Positions 1 to 7,928 of a stretch of DNA of 19,180 nt are shown here, in pieces; within the stretch, counting starts at the first letter, position 1, and each line of letters begins with the position of its first letter. A model generated the notes under the pieces. That model searched no databases, was not told where the DNA came from, and saw only the letters and a list, made by a program, of their open reading frames with translations. This stretch comes from Planctomycetota bacterium (lineage in GTDB: Bacteria > Planctomycetota > B15-G4). The DNA is taken from the NCBI GenBank assembly GCA_020638905.1, contig JACKHP010000042.1, positions 1 through 19,180 of the forward strand, given 5' to 3'. The translations under genes and the position numbers were made by a program.

Positions 1-521
1 GGCTCGCCGTCCGCCACGAGCAGCACGCCGTCGGGCGCGCGCAGCCCGTGCACCGCCGCGGACGACGGCGCGCGCGTCACGCGCAGCGCGAGCGTGGCCG
101 CGCCCGGCGCGTCGACGTCGTAGCGCACGACCTCGCCCGGCAGCCCGGGGAAGCCCTCGCCGGACAGCGCGCGCGCCGTCCCGTCGGCCACGCGCGCGGC
201 GAGCGTGCGCCACGCGCCCGAGCCGTCGTCGAGCGCGATCTCCCAGGCCTCCGCGTCGGGCGCCAGCGGGACGAGCGAGAGCACGCCGGCGGAGCCCACG
301 GGCAGCGTCGACGTGAAGAGTCCCTGGGCGTCGAAGCGCACCTCGACCCAGGCGGTGCGCGAGTGGTCGGCCAGCGCGGCGGGATCGGGCAGCGCGACCC
401 GTCCCGAGAGGATGTCCTCGGGCGGCGCGGCGACCTGCTTCGTGAGCTGCGCGGAAACGGGCGCGGCGAACAGCAGGCAGACGGACAGCAGCGACGACGT
501 GGAGACGACGAACGCGGACAT
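1..521 (-). CDS. Secreted protein of unknown function, C-terminus cut by window edge
   Basis: This minus-strand reading frame starts with ATG at 521 and runs off the left edge after 173 codons. The first 24 or so residues form a typical signal peptide: Met-Ser, a run of small and hydrophobic residues, and an Ala-Pro-Val-Ser-Ala cleavage region before Gln-Leu-Thr-Lys. The mature part is rich in beta-type sequence with alternating hydrophobics and no Cys, which suggests an exported beta-sandwich protein, but I do not recognise the family. A GAGGTG ribosome-binding site lies 6 bases before the start. The gene follows the Kelch-symporter gene on the same strand with a 59-base gap, so the two may be co-transcribed. 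No active-site motif is visible in the part present, and I assign no function. Confidence 0.75.
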   Translation of the reverse strand, partial: MSAFVVSTSSLLSVCLLFAAPVSAQLTKQVAAPPEDILSGRVALPDPAALADHSRTAWVEVRFDAQGLFTSTLPVGSAGVLSLVPLAPDAEAWEIALDDGSGAWRTLAARVADGTARALSGEGFPGLPGEVVRYDVDAPGAATLALRVTRAPSSAAVHGLRAPDGVLLVADGE

Positions 522-580
522 CGGGGACACCTCGTGGGAGACGGGTGTCCGCGCCCTGGGCGCCGGCACCCGATCACGCG

Positions 581-3079
581 TCATCCTATCCGAGCGCGCT
601 CGGCGCGGGCCGTGCGGACGTCGGCCCAGGTGAGTCCTGCTCCGGCCGGGGGACCGGGGAGCAGCAGGCTGGCCAGCCCGCCCACGAGCACGCAGGCCGC
701 GATGCCCACGAAGCCGTACCAGAAGGGATGCAGGCGCGTGAACCACGTGACCCACACGAGCAGCCCCGTGGCCGCGGCCATCCCCACCAGCACGCCGGAC
801 GCGTGGGCGCGGCGCGTGAGCAGGCCGAGCAGGAACGCCCCGGCCACGCCGCTGCTGAGCAGGCCGACGGCGGTCTGGAACACGAGGAACAGCGAGGCCG
901 TGTCCCAGCGCGCGAGCACCAGCGCGGCGCCGGTGGCGAGCACGCCCACGGAGACCGTGACCCGGCGCGCGAGCCGCAGGCGCGCGGCGTCGTCGAGCGC
1001 CGGGCGCAGCTTGCGGTGCACGTCCTCGACGAAGGCGCTGGCCACCGAGTGCAGCGACGAGTCGAGGGTGGACATGACCGCGGCCAGCAGTCCCGCCACG
1101 ACGAGACCGGCCACGCCCGGCGGCAGGCGCGTCGACATGAAGACCGGGAAGACCTCGTCGTTCGCCATGCCCAGCGGCAGCGCGTCGGGCCGCGCGCGGA
1201 ACCAGATCCAGAGCGCCGCGCCGAGCGTCGGGAAGAGCAGCGCGGCGGGCACCGACATCCAGCCGTTGAGCCAGATCGCACGGGCGGCCGAGCGTTCGTC
1301 GCGCGCCGCGAGGTAGCGCTGCACCACGGCCTGGTCGGTGGTGTACGGACCGAACTGCAGGAAGAACGCGCCGATCATGAGCGACCAGCTCCCGGCGTCG
1401 GTCCAACGGAACGCACCGTCCCACGCGAGCAGCTTGCCGTGCGAGCGCGCGTCCGCGAGCGCCGCCGACGCGCCGCCCACGTCGGAGAGCGCCAGCCCGA
1501 GCGCGAGGCCCACGCCGCCCAGCAGCACGGCGACCTGCAGCACGTCCGTCCAGACCACGGCGCGCAGCCCGCCGAGCACGGTGTAGAGCGTGCACAGTCC
1601 GCCCATGACCAGGATCGCGAGCCAGGTCGGCAGCGACGTGACGGCGCCCAGCGCGAGTGCCGGCAGGTAGAGCACGATCGCCAGCCGCGCGAGCTGGAAG
1701 AGCATGAACGCCACGCTGGCGAGCACGCGCACCGCGGGCGAGAAGCGCCGCTCGAGGTACACGTAGGCCGTCGTCGCGTCGAACCTGCGGAAGAACGGCA
1801 GGTAGAGCACCGTGACCACCGGCGCCATGAACAGGATCGCGGCCCACGTCGGCAGGTAGCGCAGGTCGGTCGCGTAGGCCAGGGCCGGCGTGGCGAGGAA
1901 CGTGATGGCCGAGATCTGCGTGCCGTGGATCGAGAGCCCCGCGGACCACCAGCGCAGGCTGCGCCCGGCCAGCAGGTAGTCGTCGAGGACGCGGTTGCCG
2001 CGCGCGAAGGCCGCGCCGATGAGCACCAGCAGCAGCAGGTACGCGAGCACGACGACGCCGTCGAGCGCGGCCAGGTGCGTCGCGCGGCGTTCGATGCGCG
2101 CGGTGTGCAGCGCGCCGTCGGCGTCGAGCACCGCGAGCCGTCCGTCGGGGAGCGCGGCGGTCGACCCGGGATCGACGCAGGGCGCGTCGCCGACCGCGCG
2201 CCAGGTGTCGGTCACGGGATGGTACGCGAGCACGCGCGCGTCGGGCGTCCCGTCGTCGCGCGGGAACAGCAGCACGTCGCCGCGTCCCAGCGCGAGCGTC
2301 ACAGCCCCCGCGCGCGGCGCGGGCAGGTCGGCGAGCCGCGTCCAGCGCAGCGTGTCGGGGGACAGGGCCAGCGTGCCGCGCGAGGCCTCGGAGGCGACGC
2401 GTCCGCCGGCGAGCAGCAGGAACGGCCGACCGTCGCCGGCGCTCGCCACGGCCAGCGCCGCGTCGACCGCGAGCGGCGGCCGCGCCGGATCGTCCGGCAG
2501 CACGCGCCACGAAGGCGTCGGATCGGCGCGCTCGAGCACGAACAGCCGCGCGGCGCGGGAGCCGTCGTCGGGACGCAAGTCGTCACCCACGAGCGCGAAC
2601 ACACGCGTGCCGACGCGTGCGGCGGCGCAGCGTCCCGCGTGCGGCAGCGCCGGGAGTTCGTCCCACGCCCACGCGCCGGACGCCTCGCGACGCACCCTGC
2701 GCACCGCCGCGCTCGGACCGCGTGCCTCGTCGCCGCCGAGCAGCAGCGCGCCGTCGTCGTCCGCCAGCGCCGCCGCCGGGCACCACGCGACGGGCAACGA
2801 CGGCGCGTCCGCCCAGCCATCGGGAGCCAGCACCGAGACCGCGTCGGACGGCACGCCGCGTCCGTCGCGTCCGCCCACGGCGAGCAGCCGGCCGTCGAGC
2901 AGCACGAGCCGCGCGTCGGCGCGCGCGAGTCGCGGCACGGGACCGTCGGCGTCCCACGGCAGGCGCGACGCGGGCGCGTCCGAAGCCGCCACCGACGTCG
3001 GCCCGGGCGCGGACGACGGCGTGCGCGCGTCCTGCGGGAGCAACGCGACGAGCAACACGAGCGGCGCGAACGCGAGCAT
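581..3079 (-). CDS. Kelch beta-propeller fused to sodium:solute symporter (SSS family)
   Basis: The 832-residue product starts with a signal peptide (MLAFAPLVLLVALL). Residues of about 45-330 form a Kelch-type propeller with repeated blades ending in strings such as LLAVGGRDG, ALLLGGDEA, FLLLAGG and RLAVLDADG. From about residue 335 to the end is a full SSS-family transporter: first helix VVLAYLLLLVLIGAAF, the family's DDYLLAGRSLRWWSAG segment, and the Ser-rich DSSLHSVASAFVEDV helix, where SSS proteins bind sodium. I chose the Met at 3079 because it gives a clean signal peptide; an upstream in-frame Met at 3313 would add 78 Arg/Ala-rich residues and run past the egtD start. In known families, the Kelch mutarotase NanM and SSS transporters both serve sialic acid uptake, so a periplasmic mutarotase domain delivering sugar to its own importer is a reasonable inference. 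The substrate is not proven. Confidence 0.88.
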   Translation of the reverse strand: MLAFAPLVLLVALLPQDARTPSSAPGPTSVAASDAPASRLPWDADGPVPRLARADARLVLLDGRLLAVGGRDGRGVPSDAVSVLAPDGWADAPSLPVAWCPAAALADDDGALLLGGDEARGPSAAVRRVRREASGAWAWDELPALPHAGRCAAARVGTRVFALVGDDLRPDDGSRAARLFVLERADPTPSWRVLPDDPARPPLAVDAALAVASAGDGRPFLLLAGGRVASEASRGTLALSPDTLRWTRLADLPAPRAGAVTLALGRGDVLLFPRDDGTPDARVLAYHPVTDTWRAVGDAPCVDPGSTAALPDGRLAVLDADGALHTARIERRATHLAALDGVVVLAYLLLLVLIGAAFARGNRVLDDYLLAGRSLRWWSAGLSIHGTQISAITFLATPALAYATDLRYLPTWAAILFMAPVVTVLYLPFFRRFDATTAYVYLERRFSPAVRVLASVAFMLFQLARLAIVLYLPALALGAVTSLPTWLAILVMGGLCTLYTVLGGLRAVVWTDVLQVAVLLGGVGLALGLALSDVGGASAALADARSHGKLLAWDGAFRWTDAGSWSLMIGAFFLQFGPYTTDQAVVQRYLAARDERSAARAIWLNGWMSVPAALLFPTLGAALWIWFRARPDALPLGMANDEVFPVFMSTRLPPGVAGLVVAGLLAAVMSTLDSSLHSVASAFVEDVHRKLRPALDDAARLRLARRVTVSVGVLATGAALVLARWDTASLFLVFQTAVGLLSSGVAGAFLLGLLTRRAHASGVLVGMAAATGLLVWVTWFTRLHPFWYGFVGIAACVLVGGLASLLLPGPPAGAGLTWADVRTARAERARIG

Positions 3080-3224
3080 CGGGACGGGACCTTCGGGAGT
3101 CCCGCGACGGTACGCGGCCGCGCGTCCGGCGGCAACGGCGCGCGGGACGACGCTCGCGCCTCGACGGCACGCGTCGCGCACGGCACGGCGCGCGGGACGC
3201 GGCGTTCCGCGGGCGCGGCGCGCC

Positions 3225-3253
3225 GTGCAATCGCCCGGGCGATGGGTTATGGT
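3225..3253 (+). promoter_or_regulatory. Possible egtD promoter
   Basis: A TATGGT hexamer at 3248-3253 could be a -10 element, 38 bases before the egtD start. The matching -35 position (GTGCAA at 3225-3230, 17-base spacer) is a poor fit. This is one of the few AT-containing spots in the 212-base divergent gap, so the call is tentative. Confidence 0.25.
3230..3243. promoter_or_regulatory. Perfect 14-base palindrome, candidate operator
   Basis: ATCGCCCGGGCGAT is a perfect inverted repeat. It lies in the divergent gap between the symporter and egtD, inside the spacer of the possible egtD promoter, a usual place for a repressor site. In DNA this GC-rich, palindromes arise by chance fairly often, so function is uncertain. 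Confidence 0.3.
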
Positions 3254-3291
3254 CACCGACGACACCGCCGCGAGATGCTGCGAGCCGGACC

Positions 3292-4302
3292 ATGGAGTCA
3301 CACCCACGCCCACGTCCGGAGGTCCCGTCCTCCACCGACGCGGACCGCGAGGCGTTCCTGCACGCGGCCCAGCGCGGGCTGCGACGCCGTCCGCGCACGC
3401 TGCCCTGCCGCTACTTCTACGATGCCCGCGGCTCGGCGCTGTTCGAGGCGATCTGCGAGACGCCCGAGTACTACCCGACGCGCACCGAGCTTTCGATCCT
3501 CGAGCGGCACGGTGCCGACGTGGCGGCGCTGCTCGGTCCCGACGTGACGCTCATCGAGCTCGGCAGCGGCAGCGCGGTCAAGACGCGCCTGCTCATCGAG
3601 CGGCTCGCGTCGCCGGCGGCGTACGTCCCGGTCGACATCTCGGCGGCGGCGCTCGACGAGACCGAGAGCCGGCACCGCGCCGACTTCCCCGACGTGCCCG
3701 TGCGCCCGGTGCACGACGACTTCACGAACGGCTTCGTGCTGCCGCCGCTGGTGACCGCGGCGCGGGCCGGCACGCGCGTGGTGTTCTTCCCCGGGTCGAC
3801 CATCGGCAACTTCAGCCACGCCGAGGCCCTGCTGCTCATGAGCCGCGTCGCGCACCTCGTGCGCGAGGGCGGCGCCTTCCTCGTCGGCGTCGACCTGCAG
3901 AAAGACGTGGCCGTGCTCGAGGCCGCGTACAACGACGCCGCCGGCGTGACCGCAGCGTTCAACAAGAACGTGCTGGTGCGCCTGCGCGACGAGCTGGGCG
4001 CCGACGTCGATCCCGACCGCTTCGCGCACCGCGCGGTGTGGGACGCGACGAGCGAGGCGATCGAGAGCTACCTCGTGAGCGACCGCGCGCAGACCGTCAC
4101 GCTGGCCGGCGAGCGCTTCGAGTTCGCGCGCGGCGAGACGATCCACACCGAGAGCTCGCACAAGTACACGCTCGACGGGTTCGCGGCCCTGGCCGAGGGC
4201 GCGGGCCTGCGGCGCGAGGCCTGCTGGACGGACGACCGGCGCCTGTTCAGCGTGCAGCTCTTCCGCGCCGTCCCGCAGGCCCGCCCGGGGCACGACGCAT
4301 GA
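3292..4302 (+). CDS. egtD: EgtD, L-histidine N-alpha-methyltransferase
   Basis: The 336-residue product is the SAM-dependent enzyme that trimethylates histidine to hercynine, the first step of ergothioneine synthesis. Family landmarks are in order: RYFYDARGSALFEAICETPE near residue 38, the SAM-binding loop ELGSGSAVKT around residues 88-97, VPVDIS, FFPGSTIGNF at 165-174, and ESSHKYT at 287-293. Asn173 matches the histidine-binding Asn, and Glu287 and Ser289 match the Glu/Ser pair known to bind the imidazole in the mycobacterial enzyme, so it should be active. Length is normal for the family. The ATG at 3292 is chosen because it fits the family's N-terminus; the open frame continues far upstream only because of high GC. 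Its stop overlaps the egtB start (ATGA), so the two are translationally coupled. Confidence 0.95.
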   Translation: MESHPRPRPEVPSSTDADREAFLHAAQRGLRRRPRTLPCRYFYDARGSALFEAICETPEYYPTRTELSILERHGADVAALLGPDVTLIELGSGSAVKTRLLIERLASPAAYVPVDISAAALDETESRHRADFPDVPVRPVHDDFTNGFVLPPLVTAARAGTRVVFFPGSTIGNFSHAEALLLMSRVAHLVREGGAFLVGVDLQKDVAVLEAAYNDAAGVTAAFNKNVLVRLRDELGADVDPDRFAHRAVWDATSEAIESYLVSDRAQTVTLAGERFEFARGETIHTESSHKYTLDGFAALAEGAGLRREACWTDDRRLFSVQLFRAVPQARPGHDA

Positions 4303-5672
4303 CGCTCGCGACACCCGCACCCGACGCCGAGCGCGTCGTGCCGCACCTGCTCGAGCGCCTCGAGTCTGCCTGGGAGCGCAGCGACGCGCTCTTCGCGCTG
4401 CTCGACGAGGACGGGCTGCTCGAGCGCGGCATCCCCCTGCGCCACCCGCCGATCTTCTACCTCGGACACCTGCCGGCCTTCGCGGTCAACCAGGTGCTGC
4501 GCGGCGTGCTGGGACGTCCGGCGCTCGACGCGCGGCTCGACGAGCTGTTCGAGCGCGGCATCGACCCGCCGGCCGACGGCGAGCCGGCCCCCGACGCGGT
4601 CGACTGGCCGCCGCTCGCCCGCGTGCTCGCGTACCGCGACGCGGCGCGCGCCGCGCTGCGCGAGGCGGCGTACGAGCTCCCGGCGCGGGCCGCGCACGAC
4701 GAGCTGGCCCGCGACGGACGCATCCTGCACGTGGTGCTCGAGCACGAGCTCATGCACCACGAGACGCTCATGTACCTCGTGCAGCAGCTCGACCACGCGT
4801 TCAAGCGTCCGCTCGAGACGTCGCTGGGCGCGGTCACGCCGGCGCCGGCCGACCTCGACGCGCGCGCGCCGGCGCGCAACGCGGTGTCGATCCCCGCGGG
4901 CGAGGTCACGCTGGGCGCCGAACGCGATGCGATCGCCTTCGGCTGGGACAACGAGTTCCCGAGCGAACGCGTCGAGGTGCCGGCCTTCACGCTCGACAGC
5001 CGTCCCGTCACGATCGGCGAGTTCCTGCTCTTCGTGCTCGACGACGGCTACTCCGACCCGCGCTGGTGGACGCCCCACGATCGCGCCGTGCTCGACAAGC
5101 GGCGCCGCATCGCCCCCGTCGACTGGACCAGGACGCCCGACGGCTGGACGGTGCGCACGCTCTTCCGCGACCTGCCGCTCGAGCGCGTGGCGGCCTGGCC
5201 GGTGCACGTGAGCCAGGTCGAGGCGCGCGCCTACCTCGCCTGGGAGGGTCGCCGTCTGCCCACCGAGGCCGAGTTGCACCGCGCCGCCTTCGGCACGCCG
5301 CAGGGCCACGAGCGACGCTTCCCGTGGGGCGACGACGGTGCGTCGTGCGCGCAGCTCGTGTGCGACTTCCACACGCTGCACCCGCGTCCGGTGGGCAGCA
5401 CGCCCGCGGGCGACAGCGCCTTCGGCGTCGCCGAACTCGTCGGCAACGGCTGGGAGTGGACGTCGACGCCGTTCCTGCCGCGCGCCGGCTTCCGCGCCGA
5501 CGTGCGCACCTATCCCGGCTACTCGGCCGACTTCTTCGACGGCCAGCACGCGGTGGTCTTCGGCGCCGCCTGGCCCACCGACCGCGGCCTGCTGCGCAGG
5601 AGCTTCCGCAACTGGTACCAGGTGCACTACCCGTACGCGTTCACGACCTTCCGCGGCGCGGGACCGGTCTGA
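4299..5672 (+). CDS. egtB: EgtB-type sulfoxide synthase (ergothioneine synthesis)
   Basis: The 457-residue product is a non-haem iron enzyme that joins a thiol to hercynine using oxygen, giving a sulfoxide. The N-terminal DinB-like domain (about 1-180) carries the three iron-binding histidines: His57 in FYLGHLPAF, and His149 and His153 in EHELMHHETLMY. The C-terminal domain (about 195-457) is of the formylglycine-generating-enzyme/C-type lectin fold, with GRRLPTEAELHRAAF, FPWGDD and VGNGWEWTSTPF. It starts inside the egtD stop codon (ATGA overlap). No egtA, egtC or egtE gene is next to it, so whether the thiol is gamma-glutamylcysteine or free cysteine cannot be told here; both kinds of EgtB are known. 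The related SenA (selenoneine) is less likely because EgtD is the direct partner. Confidence 0.93.
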   Translation: MTLATPAPDAERVVPHLLERLESAWERSDALFALLDEDGLLERGIPLRHPPIFYLGHLPAFAVNQVLRGVLGRPALDARLDELFERGIDPPADGEPAPDAVDWPPLARVLAYRDAARAALREAAYELPARAAHDELARDGRILHVVLEHELMHHETLMYLVQQLDHAFKRPLETSLGAVTPAPADLDARAPARNAVSIPAGEVTLGAERDAIAFGWDNEFPSERVEVPAFTLDSRPVTIGEFLLFVLDDGYSDPRWWTPHDRAVLDKRRRIAPVDWTRTPDGWTVRTLFRDLPLERVAAWPVHVSQVEARAYLAWEGRRLPTEAELHRAAFGTPQGHERRFPWGDDGASCAQLVCDFHTLHPRPVGSTPAGDSAFGVAELVGNGWEWTSTPFLPRAGFRADVRTYPGYSADFFDGQHAVVFGAAWPTDRGLLRRSFRNWYQVHYPYAFTTFRGAGPV

Positions 5673-5757
5673 CGCAACGCGCCGGACACGCATGCGATGG
5701 CACGCGGCGCGCTCGGCGACGGCCGGCCGCGGCGCGCACACAAGACCTCGCGAGGCG

Positions 5758-6495
5758 TCAGTCCAGCGCGGTGCGCAGCGCGTAGAACGCGCGTCCGATC
5801 CACTCGTGGAGCGCGAGACACGACGCGCGGAACGCCCCCGAACCGGGCAGCAACGCGTCGGGCCAGCGCAAAGGCTCGTCGTGGAAGGCGAACGGCGCCG
5901 GCGTGGCGAGCAGTCCCGTGCGGGCGAACGCGGCCAGCGCGCGCGGCATGTGGAAGGCGTGCGTCACGAGCAGCACGCGCGTCACGCCGTCGGCGCGCAG
6001 CAGGTCGGCGGCGCGCTCGGCGTTCTCCCAGGTCGTGCGGGCGCGGTCGTCGATCCAGCGCGTCGGCAGGCCGAAGTCGCGCGCGAGGGCCTCGCTCATG
6101 AGGCGTCCCACGGGCGGCGTGTCGGGACGCGTCGTGCCGCCGGTGACGAGCAGCGGCAGGCCGGTCTCGCGTGCGATCCGCGCCGCGTGCCGCACCCGCT
6201 CGAGCGTGAGCGGTCCCACCTCGGGACGCGCCTCGCCGGGCGTCCGTCCGCCGACGTCGCCGCCCAGCACGACGATCGCCTGGGCCTCGCCCGCCTTCGG
6301 GAGCGCGTCGGGCGGACGACCCTCGAGCGCGCCGAGCAGCGCGCCCGAGACGAGCGGCGTCGACAGCAGGTACGCCACGGAGACGGCGCTCCATGCGAGC
6401 GCGCGAGCCAGCAGCGGACGCCGACGTCGCACCACGAACGCCAGCAGCGCGGCCAGCAGCAGCACGCCCGGCGGCAGCAGGAACGCGTCGACCAT
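5758..6495 (-). CDS. ElyC/SanA/YdcF-family (DUF218) envelope protein
   Basis: The 245-residue product has two N-terminal membrane helices (about residues 4-22 and 30-52) followed by a DUF218 domain. Landmarks are AIVVLGGDVGGRTPG, the acidic RP/E segment before LTLERVRHAARIARETGLPL, LLVTGGTTRPDTPP, WENAERAADLL and the family's VLLVTHAFHMPRAL. Two helices plus this domain and the length resemble Escherichia coli ElyC more than SanA. ElyC affects lipid-carrier use in peptidoglycan synthesis; the biochemical role of the family is not settled. The gene is convergent with egtB (85-base gap) and divergent from the Pqi-type operon (54-base gap), so it is probably transcribed alone. The start at 6495 is set by the first helix. 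Confidence 0.87.
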   Translation of the reverse strand: MVDAFLLPPGVLLLAALLAFVVRRRRPLLARALAWSAVSVAYLLSTPLVSGALLGALEGRPPDALPKAGEAQAIVVLGGDVGGRTPGEARPEVGPLTLERVRHAARIARETGLPLLVTGGTTRPDTPPVGRLMSEALARDFGLPTRWIDDRARTTWENAERAADLLRADGVTRVLLVTHAFHMPRALAAFARTGLLATPAPFAFHDEPLRWPDALLPGSGAFRASCLALHEWIGRAFYALRTALD

Positions 6496-6532
6496 GCGCC
6501 TGAGCTTCCCACACCGGACGCCGCGTGCCGAT

Positions 6533-6541
6533 TGCTATCCT
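6533..6541 (+). promoter_or_regulatory. Extended -10 promoter element of the Pqi-type operon
   Basis: TGCTATCCT fits an extended -10 (TGN then TATCCT). Only 8 bases separate it from the GTG start at 6550, so transcription would begin at or within a base or two of the start codon. No Shine-Dalgarno sequence precedes that GTG, which agrees with a leaderless message. Confidence 0.4.
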
Positions 6542-6549
6542 CACCCGGC

Positions 6550-7305
6550 GTGAGCACGCCCCGTCGCCGCCGCACGAACGCCCTCTCCCCGCGCGGGATC
6601 GCGCTCGTGGCGCCGGCGCGCCTGCGCGGCGTGCTGGCCTGCCCCGACTGCGACCTGCTCACGCACCGCGTCGAGATCCCGCGCGGCGGGCGGGCGTTCT
6701 GTCCGCGCTGCGGCGCGCTGCTCTACCGGCATCGGGTGCGCCCGATCGAGCGCACGCTCGCCACCGCGCTGGCCGCGCTCGTGCTCTACGTGGCCTCGGT
6801 CACGCTGCCCTTCCTGCAGCTCGACATGGCGGGACGCACGCAGCGCGCGTCGTTGCCCGAGTGCGTGCGGCAGCTCGGCGAGCAGGGCTCGCCGTCGATG
6901 GCGGTGCTCGTGGCGTTCACGGGGCTCGTCGCCCCGGCCGTGCTCGCGAGCGCGCTCGCCTACCTGACCCTGGCGCTGCACCTGCGCCGTCCCTGGCCGG
7001 GACGCAAGCTCATGGCGCGCGTGGCGGCGCACGTCGCCCCGTGGGCCATGGCCGAGGTGCTCCTGCTGGGCGTGCTCGTCTCGCTGCTCAAGCTCACGAA
7101 GGAGGCCGAGATCAGCTTCGGCGCAGGGGCGTACGCGTTCGCGGCGATGGTCTTCGTGCTCACCGCGAGCCAGTCCGTGTACGATCCCGAGATCGCCTGG
7201 CGACGGCTCGACGAGATGCCGGTGCCGCGGCGCCTGCGTCCGCTGCCGACGCGACCGGCGGCGCCCGGCGGCGACCCGACCTGGTCGGCGGAGGGCGCGC
7301 CGTGA
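6550..7305 (+). CDS. PqiA-domain membrane protein, first of two
   Basis: This 251-residue protein matches one half of Escherichia coli PqiA/YebS. It has a zinc-ribbon-like pair of Cys-x2-Cys motifs (Cys31/34 in CPDC, Cys51/54 in CPRC) and then about four membrane helices, beginning ATALAALVLYVASVTLPFLQL. A family-like LLGVLVSLLKLTKEAEISFG segment follows. PqiA proteins sit in the inner membrane and work with the MCE protein PqiB in moving lipids between the membranes. I chose the GTG at 6550 because it lies just after the predicted promoter and precedes the zinc motif; the next Met falls inside the membrane domain. The C-terminal tail is Pro/Arg-rich. The last codon overlaps the next gene's start (GTGA). 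Confidence 0.88.
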   Translation: MSTPRRRRTNALSPRGIALVAPARLRGVLACPDCDLLTHRVEIPRGGRAFCPRCGALLYRHRVRPIERTLATALAALVLYVASVTLPFLQLDMAGRTQRASLPECVRQLGEQGSPSMAVLVAFTGLVAPAVLASALAYLTLALHLRRPWPGRKLMARVAAHVAPWAMAEVLLLGVLVSLLKLTKEAEISFGAGAYAFAAMVFVLTASQSVYDPEIAWRRLDEMPVPRRLRPLPTRPAAPGGDPTWSAEGAP

Positions 7306-7928
7306 CGTCCACCGCGCTGGCCAACGGGCTGCTGCGTTGCCACGCCTGCGGGCGGCTGTCGCGCACGCGTCCCATGCAGGAAGGGCGCGAGGCGCGCTGC
7401 CCGCGCTGCGACGCGCCGCTGCACGCGCGCATCCCGTCGAGCGTGGCGCGCACCTGGTCGCTGCTGCTGGGCGCGTACGTGTGCTACGTCCCCGCGAACG
7501 TGCTCGCGGTGTCGCACACGATCTCGTTCGGCGATGCGTCTTCGCCCACGATCCTGTCCGGCGTGCGCGGGTTCCTGCGCGACGGCGACATCCTCGTGGC
7601 GGCGCTGATCTTCTTCGCCAGCATCGTCGTCCCGCTGCTCAAGCTCGTGGTGCTGACCTGGATGCTGCTCTCGCTGCACCTGCGGTCGCGCTGGCGCCCG
7701 CGCGACCGCACCGCGACCTTCAGGCTCGTGCGCGCCATCGGGCGCTGGTCGATGCTCGACCTGTTCGTGCTCGCGGTGGTGGTCGGTCTGCTGCGCCTGC
7801 AGAACATCGTGACCTTCGACCCGGGGCCCGCGGCCGCCTGGTTCGGCGCGGTCGTGGTGCTCACCATGCTGGCCGCCGAGTCGTTCGACCCCCGGCTCCT
7901 GTGGGACGCCCTCGAGGACGCTGCATGA
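7302..7928 (+). CDS. PqiA-domain membrane protein, second of two
   Basis: The 208-residue protein is the second single-domain PqiA. It has paired Cys motifs at Cys13/16 (CHAC) and Cys33/36 (CPRC), then about four helices including SLLLGAYVCYVPANVLAVS and the conserved SIVVPLLKLVVL and RWSMLDLFVLAVVVGLLRLQ. The last of these, with its WSMLDLF string, is typical of the C-terminal half of PqiA. So the two genes together equal one two-domain PqiA. The GTG start overlaps the previous stop (GTGA), with a GGAGGG ribosome-binding site about 7 bases upstream, and its own stop overlaps the MCE gene start (ATGA). Confidence 0.9.
   Translation: MTSTALANGLLRCHACGRLSRTRPMQEGREARCPRCDAPLHARIPSSVARTWSLLLGAYVCYVPANVLAVSHTISFGDASSPTILSGVRGFLRDGDILVAALIFFASIVVPLLKLVVLTWMLLSLHLRSRWRPRDRTATFRLVRAIGRWSMLDLFVLAVVVGLLRLQNIVTFDPGPAAAWFGAVVVLTMLAAESFDPRLLWDALEDAA

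Noticed and set aside
3080..3313. An upstream in-frame Met that would lengthen the Kelch-symporter by 78 residues
   Set aside because: The extension is Arg/Ala-rich, buries the signal peptide and overlaps the start of egtD.
545..3547. A 1000-residue plus-strand open frame opposite the Kelch-symporter
   Set aside because: It is Arg/Ala/Gly/His-rich low complexity with no domain and lies antisense to a well-supported gene and across the egtD start; such frames are expected in very GC-rich DNA.
1995..4298. Upstream continuation of the egtB frame
   Set aside because: The EgtB domain begins at 4299 and the upstream part is antisense or out of frame to the symporter and egtD.
4299..5672. SenA (selenoneine synthase) instead of EgtB
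   Set aside because: The partner is EgtD and no SenB or SenC gene is nearby, so the ergothioneine role is simpler.
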